From: Larix sibirica
Taxonomy: Eukaryota > Streptophyta > Pinopsida > Pinales > Pinaceae
Assembly: GCA_004151065.3 (NCBI GenBank)
Contig: NWUY0300037302.1
Coordinates: 16,497 to 29,740, forward strand
Length of the DNA: 13,244 bases
Direction of reading: 5' to 3'
Part shown: positions 1-8,518 of the stretch, piece by piece
Layout of the letters: each line of letters opens with the position of its first letter
Numbering within the stretch: position 1 is the first letter of the stretch
The notes under the pieces: model-generated
Told to the model about the DNA's origin: nothing
Databases searched by the model: none
The model's input: only the letters and a program-made list of their open reading frames with translations
Position numbers and translations under genes: made by a program

Positions 1-429
1 GGACCCACACTACACTTGTTATTTCATTCAGCACAATTTATAGAGTTGATTTTATTGATTGGAGCATCTATTACATTAGCCTTGTTTTAGATCTACATTG
101 TTCTATTGATTACCTTGGATCCTGTCACCATAGCTCCCCTGAGGTATTCTTGAGGGCTTCAGGGTCATCCCCCTTTATACAGATTCTTAGGTCGTTTTAT
201 CGATCCATCTAGGTGTGTCCTTGTTAGAGACTCCTCATCATCTCTTGATTACTCATCAAATTCATTGGATTATGGATCCTCACAACCTGTATTACCATCA
301 TCTCCCATCCTATTGGCATCATGGATGGTATCATTACTATTTATGGTGGTGGAAACATCCCTCTTTCTAGTGGAGTAACTATTGGTGGTGGTTCCACCGG
401 TGAAGCCAATGCCAAAACCATTGTTGGCC
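1..429 (+). other. Leader region upstream of recognisable gag
   Basis: No known domain is recognised. One frame stays open from 42 to 212 (about 57 codons) but resembles nothing I know. A glycine-rich stretch around 336-400 (GGG, GGGS motifs) runs into the gag-like frame and may be a degraded Gag N-terminus. No primer-binding site and no LTR end could be identified, so the 5' LTR lies outside the window, is too diverged, or was lost. Confidence 0.4.
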
Positions 430-1765
430 CCTCTACTTCATTTCCTACTGCAATTATTTCATTCATGGTTAGTCTCAACCTTCTTGATTTAGAGAGACTA
501 CCCAATGATCCCATTCGACATGATACTTCATGGCCTAAAATTCCCACTAAACTACATCATACATCCCTAAGTTTTAAGGGAAAGAAGGTGAGGACCCCCA
601 TAACCATATTATGTCCTTCCATTTATGGTGCCCCTCCAATAACATCGTATATTATTCCATTCAGTTACATTTGTTTCAGAGGACCTTGACTAGCATCGCT
701 TCNATCGAGCAACCCCATGGGACACACCCCAATTTCATATTATCCCTACCCTCCAATTTCATGACATTTTTCAAGTTACATGTCTGTTACAATGAGGGAG
801 TTGAGATTATGTTGTCATGTCATCGAACTTCATCCACCCATATTATGGATCATATACATGAGTGGCATCGATGCAGGAGTCATTGTAAGATTAAGCTCGA
901 TGATTATATATTCTTAGATTGGTTCCTTAAATCCATCCTCATCGTTATAGCTAAGGACATGGAATCAGAATACCCCAAACTGAAGAGGAAACAATCCTAA
1001 AGGATTATACATATGATCTTATTTACACATAGTTTGATTACCTATATGCGATAATTCATGGCACCCCTCGAAGTGACTCCACTTGAAAATATCCTCCTAG
1101 GGAATCCCATTATATGGATGACATTATCAGTTTGGTCACAACAGATTGTCCAAATCCATACCCTTCATACCCTCACCCTCCAAGGGTTTACTCATATGGT
1201 AATCCCCTAAATGTTGAGCGACATTACCAAAGGCCTACACTTGAACCATACTACCCCCTTGATCCCTCTTGCTCATCATCACATGCAGGAATGAGTACAT
1301 CATATTCGAATCCCCCTACATCCCCCCATGTTCATGGTCCCTCATGTAGTGTTGTTATGTATGGATTTGATTCTACCAGCTAAGTGGCTCCTCCAATAAT
1401 GAACCCTTATTATCCTTTTCTTGGCCCATCACTAGCCGCTCCAATGTAGCCACACCCTACAGATTCCCATTTTCCTCATGGGAAAGTATATGCTCAACAA
1501 AACATGCCTTCCCAACCTGCACCCAATAACCAACAAGCATAGAAAAATAGCTCCAAGAAGAATAATAAGGGGAATAAAAAAGGAAATAGCTAATTCCAGG
1601 AATGTGGAGGCCAACCCCGCAACCCTCCTGAAAATTATGGAGGCAATCTGAACTTCACAAATCAGGATCCCAATAAACCTCCTTAACAAAGTAAGAATGC
1701 TCAATTGTGGACTAACCATTTGTGTTCGTTTTGCAATGTTTATGGACATTATATTATACCCATCA
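430..1765 (+). pseudogene. gag: gag (capsid and nucleocapsid) pseudogene
   Basis: Gag would form the virus-like particle and bind the element RNA. Similarity to plant Ty3/gypsy Gag is seen in successive frames: around 470-580 (motif LERLPNDP), 590-997 (FHLWCPSNN, LFQRTLTS, DHIHEWHR, LDWFLKS) and about 1003-1760 (proline, serine and tyrosine-rich linker, then a Lys/Asn-rich basic stretch at 1540-1610). A nucleocapsid CCHC motif starts at 1723: Cys 1723, Cys 1732 and His 1747 are in place, but the last Cys is lost to a frameshift. The frame shifts near 580 and 1000. Stops lie at 998, 1381, 1447 and 1540. The N at 703 interrupts the capsid. Family identity is from remembered motif patterns. Confidence 0.75.
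703..703. other. Single unresolved base (N) inside gag
   Basis: One N interrupts gag. Related Gag proteins carry two or three extra residues, including a conserved Trp, at this place, and they are missing here. The N may therefore stand for a small gap of unknown length and not for one unread base. Confidence 0.6.
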
Positions 1766-2215
1766 TTTTCCTCATTTGGATAAGGCTCACTAGTTGTGGA
1801 ATGAGACCAACCAATGTGAAGTGGATAATGCCCCACGAGTTCAACCTAATCTGCCTCCTCCTCATCCGACCAATCACAATCTATGGCCCTACAAAACCCC
1901 TTCCCATTGCAAGGGGTGGTCACATCACAACCTACAACACCTTATCCATCTCTATTGTCGACTTCAAGTCATCCCCATGACCTTTATGTCCAACATCTTC
2001 TTATGATGTCTAATAACGTCAACCTCCAAACACAACGTAACAAATATGGTTCAGCTAATGATACTCCTACTATTAATAAAGGGAAAGTATCCCTAGAATT
2101 CAAAGAAACTTTGCGCCTACCACATCCAAATACGGATGTTATTCCTAATATCCCTAAGATCTTGTTATGTTGTGTAGTGAATAACCTTAATGCCCATGCT
2201 TCTCCTAACTATAGC
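1766..2215 (+). pseudogene. gag-protease linker, degenerate coding
   Basis: This is a low-complexity Pro/His/Asn/Gln-rich segment joining the nucleocapsid to the protease. It is read first in the frame containing 1794 and then in the frame containing 1883, so a frameshift lies near 1880-1890. Related elements have a similar linker rich in PTSP-type and NLQT-like stretches; here VNLQTQ is visible around 2020. Nothing catalytic is present. The call rests on position and composition and on continuity with the open frame that leads into the protease. Confidence 0.5.
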
Positions 2216-2770
2216 ATTATGGATGACTTGGCGCAGTCACCTACTACCATGTCTACAATATAGGTTCATTAATGGAACTGTCATATGCATCGCACAACAT
2301 TATTTTCCACCTTGGTTGAAATCGATCCTTCCGATGCTCACGTTATGGTGTTTAATATCAATCAAATAGAGCCTTGGAAGCCCTTTTCAATAGCTTTTCA
2401 AATTTCGGTCACCGTCAAGAACTTGGTTATTTATTGTTGCAACATTGATGAATGTGTCTCCACCTACATCATGTCCAATCATGCTTAGAATAATTTAGGT
2501 TCCCCCGAACTTGCATCATCCCTCATGACTTTGTGCATGTATGATGTCCATGTTGCTCAACCGCAAGGTCTTCTCCAGAATTTCCCCATCCAGTTAGCTA
2601 GGAAAACGGTCTTAATTGACATTGAGGTTGTTAACACCCAATTAGATTACAACCTCCTCCTGGGGTGTAGCTACATGTATGCTATGCAAGAAGTTACCTC
2701 CATGGTGTTTAGCTCATGATGTTCCCCCATGAAGGAAATATTGTCACGCTTGATCAACTCACCTATTATG
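2216..2770 (+). pseudogene. Retroelement aspartic protease pseudogene
   Basis: The protease would cut the Gag-Pol polyprotein. The frame holding 2285 and 2525 is continuous apart from stops at 2261 and 2486. The active-site strand reads NIDECVST: Asp is kept (2447-2449), but the Gly and Ala that normally follow in the D-x-G-A-S motif of this family are Cys and Val. Further on, GSPEL (about 2500), the KTV segment near 2607 and DYNLLLG (2645-2665) match the family. The residue after LLLG is Cys (TGT, 2666), where Arg (CGT) is usual. The stop at 2486 replaces an expected Trp. A frameshift near 2715 moves to the frame with FPHEGNIVTLDQL (2719-2757), a segment that typically follows this protease. 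Confidence 0.75.
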
Positions 2771-4019
2771 ATCCTAAGGGGCCGACTTGTCCAAGCTATG
2801 CCTTACCTATGGTTTATAGTAACTTTGGAAGTATTTCCATCCCATCATTCATGACTGTTGGTCCTAATGTCTTCCAAGATGCCTCTCCTGTGGGGTCTTT
2901 CCAAGCCCTACTCCCACCACCACCGAGGGTGGAGATTTCATAATTATGTACGATCTCTCCTCCGACACCACCAAAGTTAGAGATATCATATTTGTGAACC
3001 ATATATTCTGAGCACTTTATATCCCAACCTCAACCCTATCCTATCCCTAAGCCATCATCAGGGAACCTGTGGACAGGATTTCCTGTACATCAAGTTTCAT
3101 TCCTCTTTCCCCCTCTTGGGATCGTAGGAACTCCCTTGATGGATATGCTTAACCTTTCAGGATTGATTTTATGTCTACCTATTTGGTACCTTGCTCCACC
3201 AAACCCCCTGCCCAATCCTTTGGTCGTTTTAACACCTATGTAGTCAGTGAGTACTTCCAATTCCCCGCCACCCGTGGTCAAGAAGGAAACTGCACCCACC
3301 ACCCAACCTTCTACCAAACACAAAGTTGGGGGAAATTCCAAGAATAAGGCACCATAGTCTACTTCGTATTCGGCTATACACCCTCATCCCTTTTCCTCGG
3401 CGCAAGCACCCACACCTTGCATTGTGTGTGATATCTTGGGTCATGCCACCCATTGATGAATGAAGTTTCCCATCTTGTACACTCACCTCCATGTGACTAA
3501 GGAGAAGAGTGATGTGAATACTCCCATTTTCCACATCACTCTCCTTAACACTACCAAATAGCATAAAAAATCAATGTGCACCAACCATCCATGTGCATTA
3601 TGTGGCATCTATGGCCACTATTCGCACCATTGTACCTATCTCCCTAAATTTCAGTCCATCTTAGTTGATTTGCATCGAATTTCACTTGAAGCACAAGTAA
3701 CTAATATCAAGGAAGTGCCCCCTCCTGCACTTCCCCCTTATGGGATGGTCTCCATCTATTACCTCTCATCTGCTCACGAGACTTCCTCTTCATCCTCCCA
3801 TACTTCCATGGTCATGTCGACAGAGACAAATCCTACTGATATATTCATTCGATATTTTCAAAGCAATGAATAAATCATCGAAGCCCTTATGGACCTAGAA
3901 TTCCCTTGGAATGACATGTATCATCATGCATATTTGATTTCGGAGGAACCTTCCCTTCCCTTTCTATCTTTAGATAAATTCTCCATTTAGAAATATTTTG
4001 TTCCTCATGGAAACGTTGA
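2771..4019 (+). pseudogene. Post-protease linker with two CCHC zinc knuckles
   Basis: This region, mostly in one frame, links protease to RT. It is proline-rich (2890-2960, 3180-3340), then basic (about 3310-3350), then carries two zinc-knuckle motifs. The first (3418-3459) has CIVC, then H at 3442, with its last Cys position now TGA. The second (3592-3633, CALCGIYGHYSHHC) is a complete C-x2-C-x4-H-x4-C. A Ser-rich stretch follows (3780-3830), then a segment with FPWNDM (about 3900) and DWFKNPIPA (4018-4044) that leads into RT in related elements. Stops at 2941, 3454, 3457 and 3871 break it. CCHC knuckles normally bind nucleic acid in Gag; their role after the protease is unknown to me. Confidence 0.6.
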
Positions 4020-4645
4020 TTGGTTCAAGAACCCAATCCCTGCTCTGGATGACTTTGAAGAAGATCTAACATGGAAAATATCTCTCCCACCATTCAGGTG
4101 GATATTTCGATTAAACCAGGTATCATCAAGAACATCCTTTTAGATGCTTCTTGCACTTTGACTAAGGATATCACCTCCTACAAGGCCCTCTTTCAATATT
4201 TTCGTGATGTTTTCACTTGGTCCTACGTTCAAATGCCAGGCTCAACCACCGCTATTTTTGAACATCGCATTGAGACATGGCCTAACGTCAAACTTGTGCG
4301 ACAAAAATAGAGACCCATTCACCCTTCGAAAGTGTTGGTAGTTAAAGCTAAGATCGATATATTACATAAAGCCGAATTAATTTATATGATTGAATACACC
4401 ACCTGGGTGTCAAACCCTGTTCCAATCAACAAAAATAAAGGTACCCTCTGTGTTTGTACTAACTTTTTTGATCTAAACAAAGCATGTCTCGAAGAAAACT
4501 ACCCTACCCCATTCATCGATCAAGTCATTGATGAATGCATTGGACATGAGATCATTTCCTTGATGGATGGATTCTCGAGGTACAATAAGATCCAAATCTG
4601 CTGACATGATCGGTACAAAACTTCCTTCACCACCCCATGGGGCAA
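4020..4645 (+). pseudogene. Reverse transcriptase, N-terminal half (left contig)
   Basis: This is the fingers and early palm of a Ty3/gypsy RT, which would copy element RNA into DNA. The frame changes near 4060-4070 and then runs to 4604 with one stop at 4308. Recognisable motifs in order: DVFTWSY (about 4206), VRQK (4296), WVSNPVP (4405), DLNKAC (4470), PTPFIDQVIDEC (4507) and LMDGFS (4560-4577), which holds the first catalytic Asp. After a stop at 4602 the frame still reads YKTSFTTPWG (about 4615-4642), then meets the N at 4646. The same motif is repeated just after the N, so this half and the next probably come from different element copies. Confidence 0.8.
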
Positions 4646-4646
4646 N
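4646..4646. other. Single N at a junction with duplicated RT sequence
   Basis: The 56 bases at 4587-4642 and the 56 at 4652-4707 are homologous. Both encode the same RT stretch, ending with the shared 17 bases TTCACCACCCCATGGGG. A true continuous element would have this once. The N thus joins two overlapping, slightly different copies and does not mark missing sequence. Confidence 0.7.
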
Positions 4647-4651
4647 ACAAA

Positions 4652-5193
4652 CATATTCAAATCCACCAACATGACCCGTATAAAACCTCCTTCACCACCC
4701 CATGGGGAACCTTTTCTTACCGAGTTATTCCCTTTGGGATCAAGAACGCTGGAGCCACTTTTCAACACGCCATGTCATATTGTTTTCATTATATGGTACG
4801 CATCATCCTAGCATACTTAGATGACCTCATGTCATGTTACAAGAAATGCTCGCAACATCGTGAGGACCTCTGTCAAATATTCCTCTGATGTCGTAAATAT
4901 AACATCCATTTGAACCCTCTCAGGTGTGTATTTTTTGTTCTTTCCAACTGATTGTTGGGATTAATTGTTTCCCAAAAGGAGATCACTATTGATCATTTAA
5001 AGGTTCAAGCCATTATTGATATCCTCCCCCCCCATGGAATACCTTGTGTCAGTTACAAAGTCTTCAAGGTAAGGAAAACTTCTTACGCTGATTCATACTA
5101 GATTACACCATGACCATCCATGGATTTTTGTGTTTTCATCAATGCAACATTCCTTTCATTTGGGACAAGAAAGAATAAGCCTCGCTTGATGCC
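4652..5193 (+). pseudogene. Reverse transcriptase, C-terminal half, copy 1
   Basis: Palm and thumb of a Ty3/gypsy RT. Motifs in order: YKTSFTTPWG (from 4679), PFGIKNAGATFQ (about 4730-4765), AYLDDL (4813-4830) with both catalytic Asp of the YxDD box intact, HLNPLRC (4908-4928), LLGLIVS (4952-4972). The frame shifts between about 5030 and 5050, then reads a QLQSLQGK-like segment (5050-5073) that is highly conserved in this family. Stops at 4886, 4949 and 5089 fall where Arg is expected, and one at 5176 where Gln is expected. The catalytic residues are therefore kept although the gene is dead. It runs straight into RNase H. Confidence 0.85.
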
Positions 5194-5760
5194 CTAAAAA
5201 GGGATTTCCCTCTGGAATTTATGAAGGATTTCATCATTTACATCTTGGCATACCATCATGTTGTCGCTGGAGTGATCGTCCAAGAGGATACTGCTTATCA
5301 AGATCATGTCATATACTATGTTAGTAAGAGCTTATCCGGTCCCCCTCTCTCATACCGTCATGAGGAGAAGCTATCCAGATTCCATATTCATTGTTTTTTC
5401 CATCCAGAAACCTTGTCATTACATACTCATGAAGAAAACCAAAGTTATTGCAAAATCAAAGCCTATACTTTCTCTCTTGAATCGACACCTTATCCAAGGT
5501 AAAGTACCAAATGGGTCATTATCCTCCAAGAATATGACCTTGATTTTGTGATCGCCAAGAGAATAAAGGATTCAGTGTTGGTTGAGCTCATAGTGGATAT
5601 ACCAACCACTACTATCTCATCCCATATCATTGATCACCTTCTGGATGAACATTTGTTCACCATATCTTCATATGATCATTGGTATGGGTACATCCTCGTT
5701 TATTTACGAACTCAAAAGTTTGATCCTCACCTCATCTGCAAAAATCATCGTCATATCTAT
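5194..5760 (+). pseudogene. First RNase H domain and tether, copy 1
   Basis: The domain directly after RT in Ty3/gypsy elements removes RNA from RNA-DNA hybrids. Family features: FIIYILA (about 5230), AGVIVQED (5269-5289), IYYVSKSLSG (about 5311-5340), HYILM (about 5420), then the AKSKP segment in the next frame, and LQEYDLDFV (5524-5550) after another shift. Frameshifts lie near 5385 and 5500. The first strand lacks the usual catalytic Asp, and the later conserved Asp is also absent; that matches what is known of Tat elements, whose first RNase H is degenerate. The tether 5611-5760 (DHLLDEH, DHWYGYIL) leads to integrase. Confidence 0.75.
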
Positions 5761-6924
5761 CACCAATCCCCCCAGTACCTCCTTATCAGTGATGTTTTAT
5801 ATCGACATGGAGTTGACACCATCTTATGATGATGTATTACACATGATGAGGCTGAACGGGTCTTAAAGGATTGTCATAATGGAGCTTGTGGTGCTCATAT
5901 CTCGGGCATAGTCGCTACCCAAAAGGTCATCCATGTAGGTTATTTTTGTCCCACCCTTTTCTCTGATTGTATTACGGCAGTCAAGCATTTTCGTAATTTC
6001 CAACTATTCACTCCTAAGGCAATAATTCCTCCTGTGTCATTACATTTGGTGCTTACCATTGGTCCATTATGTAAATGGGGCATCAACTTCATGGAATCCA
6101 ACCTTGCATTGGAAAATGGCCATAGTTACATCATTTTGGTTGTCGACTATTTCACTAAATGAGTCGAAGCCATGCCGACATATAATTACACCAAGTCAAT
6201 GGCGACCCATTTATTTTCAACCATGTCATAACTCGATTTGGAATCCCTCGCCAACTGGTGTCTGATCATGACTCTCACTTTGAATAGTTTGTGTGGAAAG
6301 GGCTCGCTTGATTTTTGAAATTTGAGCACCAACTCTCCTTCGCTTATTACCCTCAAGGAAAAGGCCAAGCTGATTCTATCAATAAAATCCTCAAAACCAT
6401 ACTCCAATGGATGGTGGATAAGCATAAGTCCACCAAGCACCACATGTTTTTTATGGACCTATGGTCGTATTAAACATTAACCAAAACTGCGACTGGGTTT
6501 ACTCCATTTCATCTTGTTCATGAAGTGGACACCATTATCCCTATCAAGTGTCAAATCCCTTCATTGCACCTTTCCATCAAACATTTTCTAGAGACCTCAG
6601 TTTCTGAAACAATGCTTGATCACTCTAGAACAATCGAATGAGGATCATCATGTATCCCTCCAAACTATCGAAGCTTCCAAAAAAAAATTGAAAGCACATT
6701 ATGACAGCCACATCCACCTAGGTGTATTCTAGGAAGGTGAACTTGTCCTTGTCTATGATCAAGCCCATAATTAAATTGGCAAGGGGAAGTTTGAGTCCAT
6801 GTGGCAAGGACCCTATCTCATTAAACACTACCTCAGAAAAGGGGAATACCTTCTCACTAGTTTGGATGGCCAACTTTTGAGGAACCCCTGCAATGGGTTG
6901 TACCTCAAAAAATACTATGCGTGA
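5761..6924 (+). pseudogene. Integrase pseudogene, copy 1
   Basis: Integrase would insert the DNA copy. The N-terminal HHCC finger keeps both His (5875, 5896; CHNGACGAHISG) but both Cys of the CxxC are Phe (5989 and 5998; HFRNFQ). In the core, the first catalytic Asp is Asn (WGINF, codon 6085), the second is kept (VSDHDSHF, codon 6264) and the Glu is Asp (PQGKGQAD, codon 6372). The C-terminal part ends with GKFESMWQGPY (6778-6810) and GLYLKKYYA then TGA (6922-6924), the natural family end. Tandem TGA at 5827 and 5830 lies just upstream, at two expected Arg. Stops at 6160 (Trp), 6285, 6309, 6730 and 6772, a one-base loss near 6210 and another shift near 6600 break it. Confidence 0.85.
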
Positions 6925-7012
6925 AACTGGCCCACCCTTAATACTTGTATTATAGTTGTATTTTCTTTTCCTTCGTAGTGAGCCTTACAGTTCGTTTCTT
7001 TGATATTCTCAA

Positions 7013-7414
7013 ATGGATCATCATCATGTCATTTACATTTTTTATGCAAATGACGCAAATAGGTACTTCCTAAATCTCGCCTCAGCTTCTTAGGTCCTCT
7101 ATTCCCCATCACACATCGTAATCCATATTAGTGGTGTGTGTATTGTTGCAGCCACCAATAATCAAATGGAATATGATGTCGTGATTGGCCTATTGGTCAA
7201 TGTCGTCCATATGCACATTTTTCATCTTCATGTTTATCTTGATTCTCAGATGCTTGTGACACAGATGAAAAACTATTATCGAGTACATGATCCTTGTCTC
7301 TTTAGAAAGTACATGTGTGCTAGACAATTGGTTAGGAAATTTGAATCCATTACATTCATCCATGTTCCTAGGACTCTTAATAGTGTGGAAAACCGTACAA
7401 CAATGAAATTCTAG
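7013..7414 (+). pseudogene. Second RNase H (archaeal-type-like), copy 1
   Basis: One frame from ATG 7013 to TAG 7414, with an internal TAG at 7091 where Trp is likely. RNase HI signature: VLYSPSH (7094), ATNNQMEYD (about 7151) with the catalytic Glu at 7169, LDSQMLVTQ (7238-7264) with the second catalytic Asp at 7241, RVHDPCL (7280-7300), ITFIHVPR (about 7347-7370). The first Asp appears to be Tyr (IFYANDA, about 7037), and the last is Asn (codon 7391). Compared with the other copy, one A is missing near 7403, giving an early stop. This domain lies after integrase; in Tat elements such an added domain is known, and its position relative to integrase varies as I recall. Confidence 0.75.
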
Positions 7415-7696
7415 ATTAGCATATTAATCATCAATAACAAAGAAATAAACTATGCATGTCCATTCATCATTATTGTGCATCCACATGTACCTAACCATTG
7501 CATCACATCATCATCATAATAATAATAAAAGTCTCATATAAATAAACATTTGCATCCACATGCATCTGTATATATATAAACATATGTCCAAAAATATAGA
7601 AGTTTTTACAACAATGAGCTCCAACAGCTCAGTAAAAGTGACACATTGGTCAAAAACCCCATGTCCATAGCATGGGGAGTAGTCGTAAAAAAATTC
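7415..7696. other. AT-rich 3' spacer with CAT/AAT microsatellite
   Basis: No coding signal is seen. The first 140 or so bases are homologous to 13132-13244 downstream of the other copy, so they belong to the element. There is a CAT/AAT tract at about 7503-7529 and a TATATATA run at 7569. A short perfect stem, CCCCATG (7657-7663) with CATGGGG (7671-7677), lies near the end of the antisense remnant. Confidence 0.5.
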
Positions 7697-8055
7697 CTAC
7701 TCATCATTAGAGTAATCATAGGATTTCTCTAATTCCTCATCATCACCTCTATCATCCATTATGCAAGGGGAATTCCCCTGCATCATATCCCTAATCCCCT
7801 AAGTGGCTACTGCTATACAACGCATCATCATGCGCCACTTAGGTGGATCTTGGTAACATATGGCCATGAGCTCATCATCCAGCTGCTTCCACCAATCATC
7901 TAATACTCCGTCATGTGGTAAGTCAATGTCATGATGAAGTCCCTCTAGGATGACGTCAACACTCCATCTCCTACACTATGCTAAATGGGGGTAGGATCAA
8001 CACCCTTGACCCTACTTCATTGTCTCTGAAACCCAGCTGGGGGCATCGGTCCCAT
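7697..8055 (-). pseudogene. Antisense coding-like remnant, unidentified, acidic C-terminus
   Basis: On the minus strand a frame runs from 7975 down to a TAG at 7697-7699 (92 codons), broken once by TAG at 7799-7801. It looks protein-like: tryptophan-rich (LDDWWKQLDDE, 7870-7902), then CYQDPPKWRMMM, then GIRDMMQGNSPC, then an acidic tail with DDRGDDEELE, ending YSNDE. Upstream, in another frame, an ATG at 8053-8055 begins MGPMPPAGFQRQ, with two stops before a frameshift would join the parts near 7960. I do not recognise the family. Antisense extra ORFs between pol and the 3' LTR are known from some Tat elements such as Grande, which fits this place, but a fragment of another gene or element is possible. 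Confidence 0.45.
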
Positions 8056-8518
8056 ATCTGCACACACATATATGATGATTCATCAATATCATGGTGTAAT
8101 GCCCCCGTCTACCAAACTAAGTCTTAGGACATGTGATTATCTCTATGAGGGATACATTAATATTAAGCATGGCGGAAATTAAATATTAGAATAAATTCAA
8201 TCATATCAAATAATTAAAATTGCCTTTTTTATAAAATTACACCAATTTTGATCTTTGAAATTTAATTATCAAATTAAGCAAGATAGTCTGATCAGGAATG
8301 AATAGGTTCTTATTAATCCTATGAACATCATAAATTAACTTCACAAGTATCCACCTATATCCTTCAATCATTTTATTTTCAAATTAAAAGTCCTCTCAAA
8401 ATATATTCCTTAAAACAGGAAATAGCGACACTTAATTAAGCTAATTACAATTCTTAATTAAACTAATGACGTTATTCCCTTATTTAACATATTAGCCTCA
8501 ATTTTAAAATCTGATAAG

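Larger units (their letters stand above)
4652..7355 (+). repeat. Exact 2704-bp direct repeat, copy 1
   Basis: This block matches 10345-13048 at a constant offset of 5693. Every frame, stop and homopolymer (including the C8 run at 5027) that I compared is the same, with no indel. The left edge lies just after the N at 4646. The right edge is abrupt: base 7356 is T where the other copy has C, and differences are then frequent. Confidence 0.85.
430..8094 (+). mobile_element. Degenerate Ty3/gypsy retrotransposon, Tat-like (composite)
   Basis: The domain order gag, protease, RT, RNase H, integrase, second RNase H is read on the plus strand. RT before RNase H before integrase is the Ty3/gypsy order. 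A second RNase H, together with a first one that has lost its acidic residues, is known for the plant Tat lineage; assignment to that lineage is inference. The reading frame changes many times and is broken by about twenty stops, so the element cannot be autonomous. The part from 4652 on may come from another family member, because 4646 is an N with duplicated sequence on both sides. The right limit is set at the LTR-like start at 8095 and is uncertain. No target-site duplication was found. Confidence 0.85.

Noticed and set aside
42-212. 57-codon open frame at the left edge as a gene
   Set aside because: No start, no recognised motif, and several stops directly after it; the length is unremarkable.
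341-547. Minus-strand frame opposite gag (68 aa), and similar frames at 1432-1836, 2814-3002, 3090-3564 and 6186-6443
   Set aside because: They lie opposite recognisable plus-strand coding and have no motif of their own.
4020-6924. Origin from an integrated plant pararetrovirus
   Set aside because: An integrase with HHCC and DDE-type layout follows RNase H, which pararetroviruses lack, and no movement-protein signal was seen.
7657-7690. Hairpin plus T-run on the minus strand, like an intrinsic terminator after the antisense frame
   Set aside because: The context is a eukaryotic retroelement, where this type of terminator does not operate; the stem is only 7 bp.
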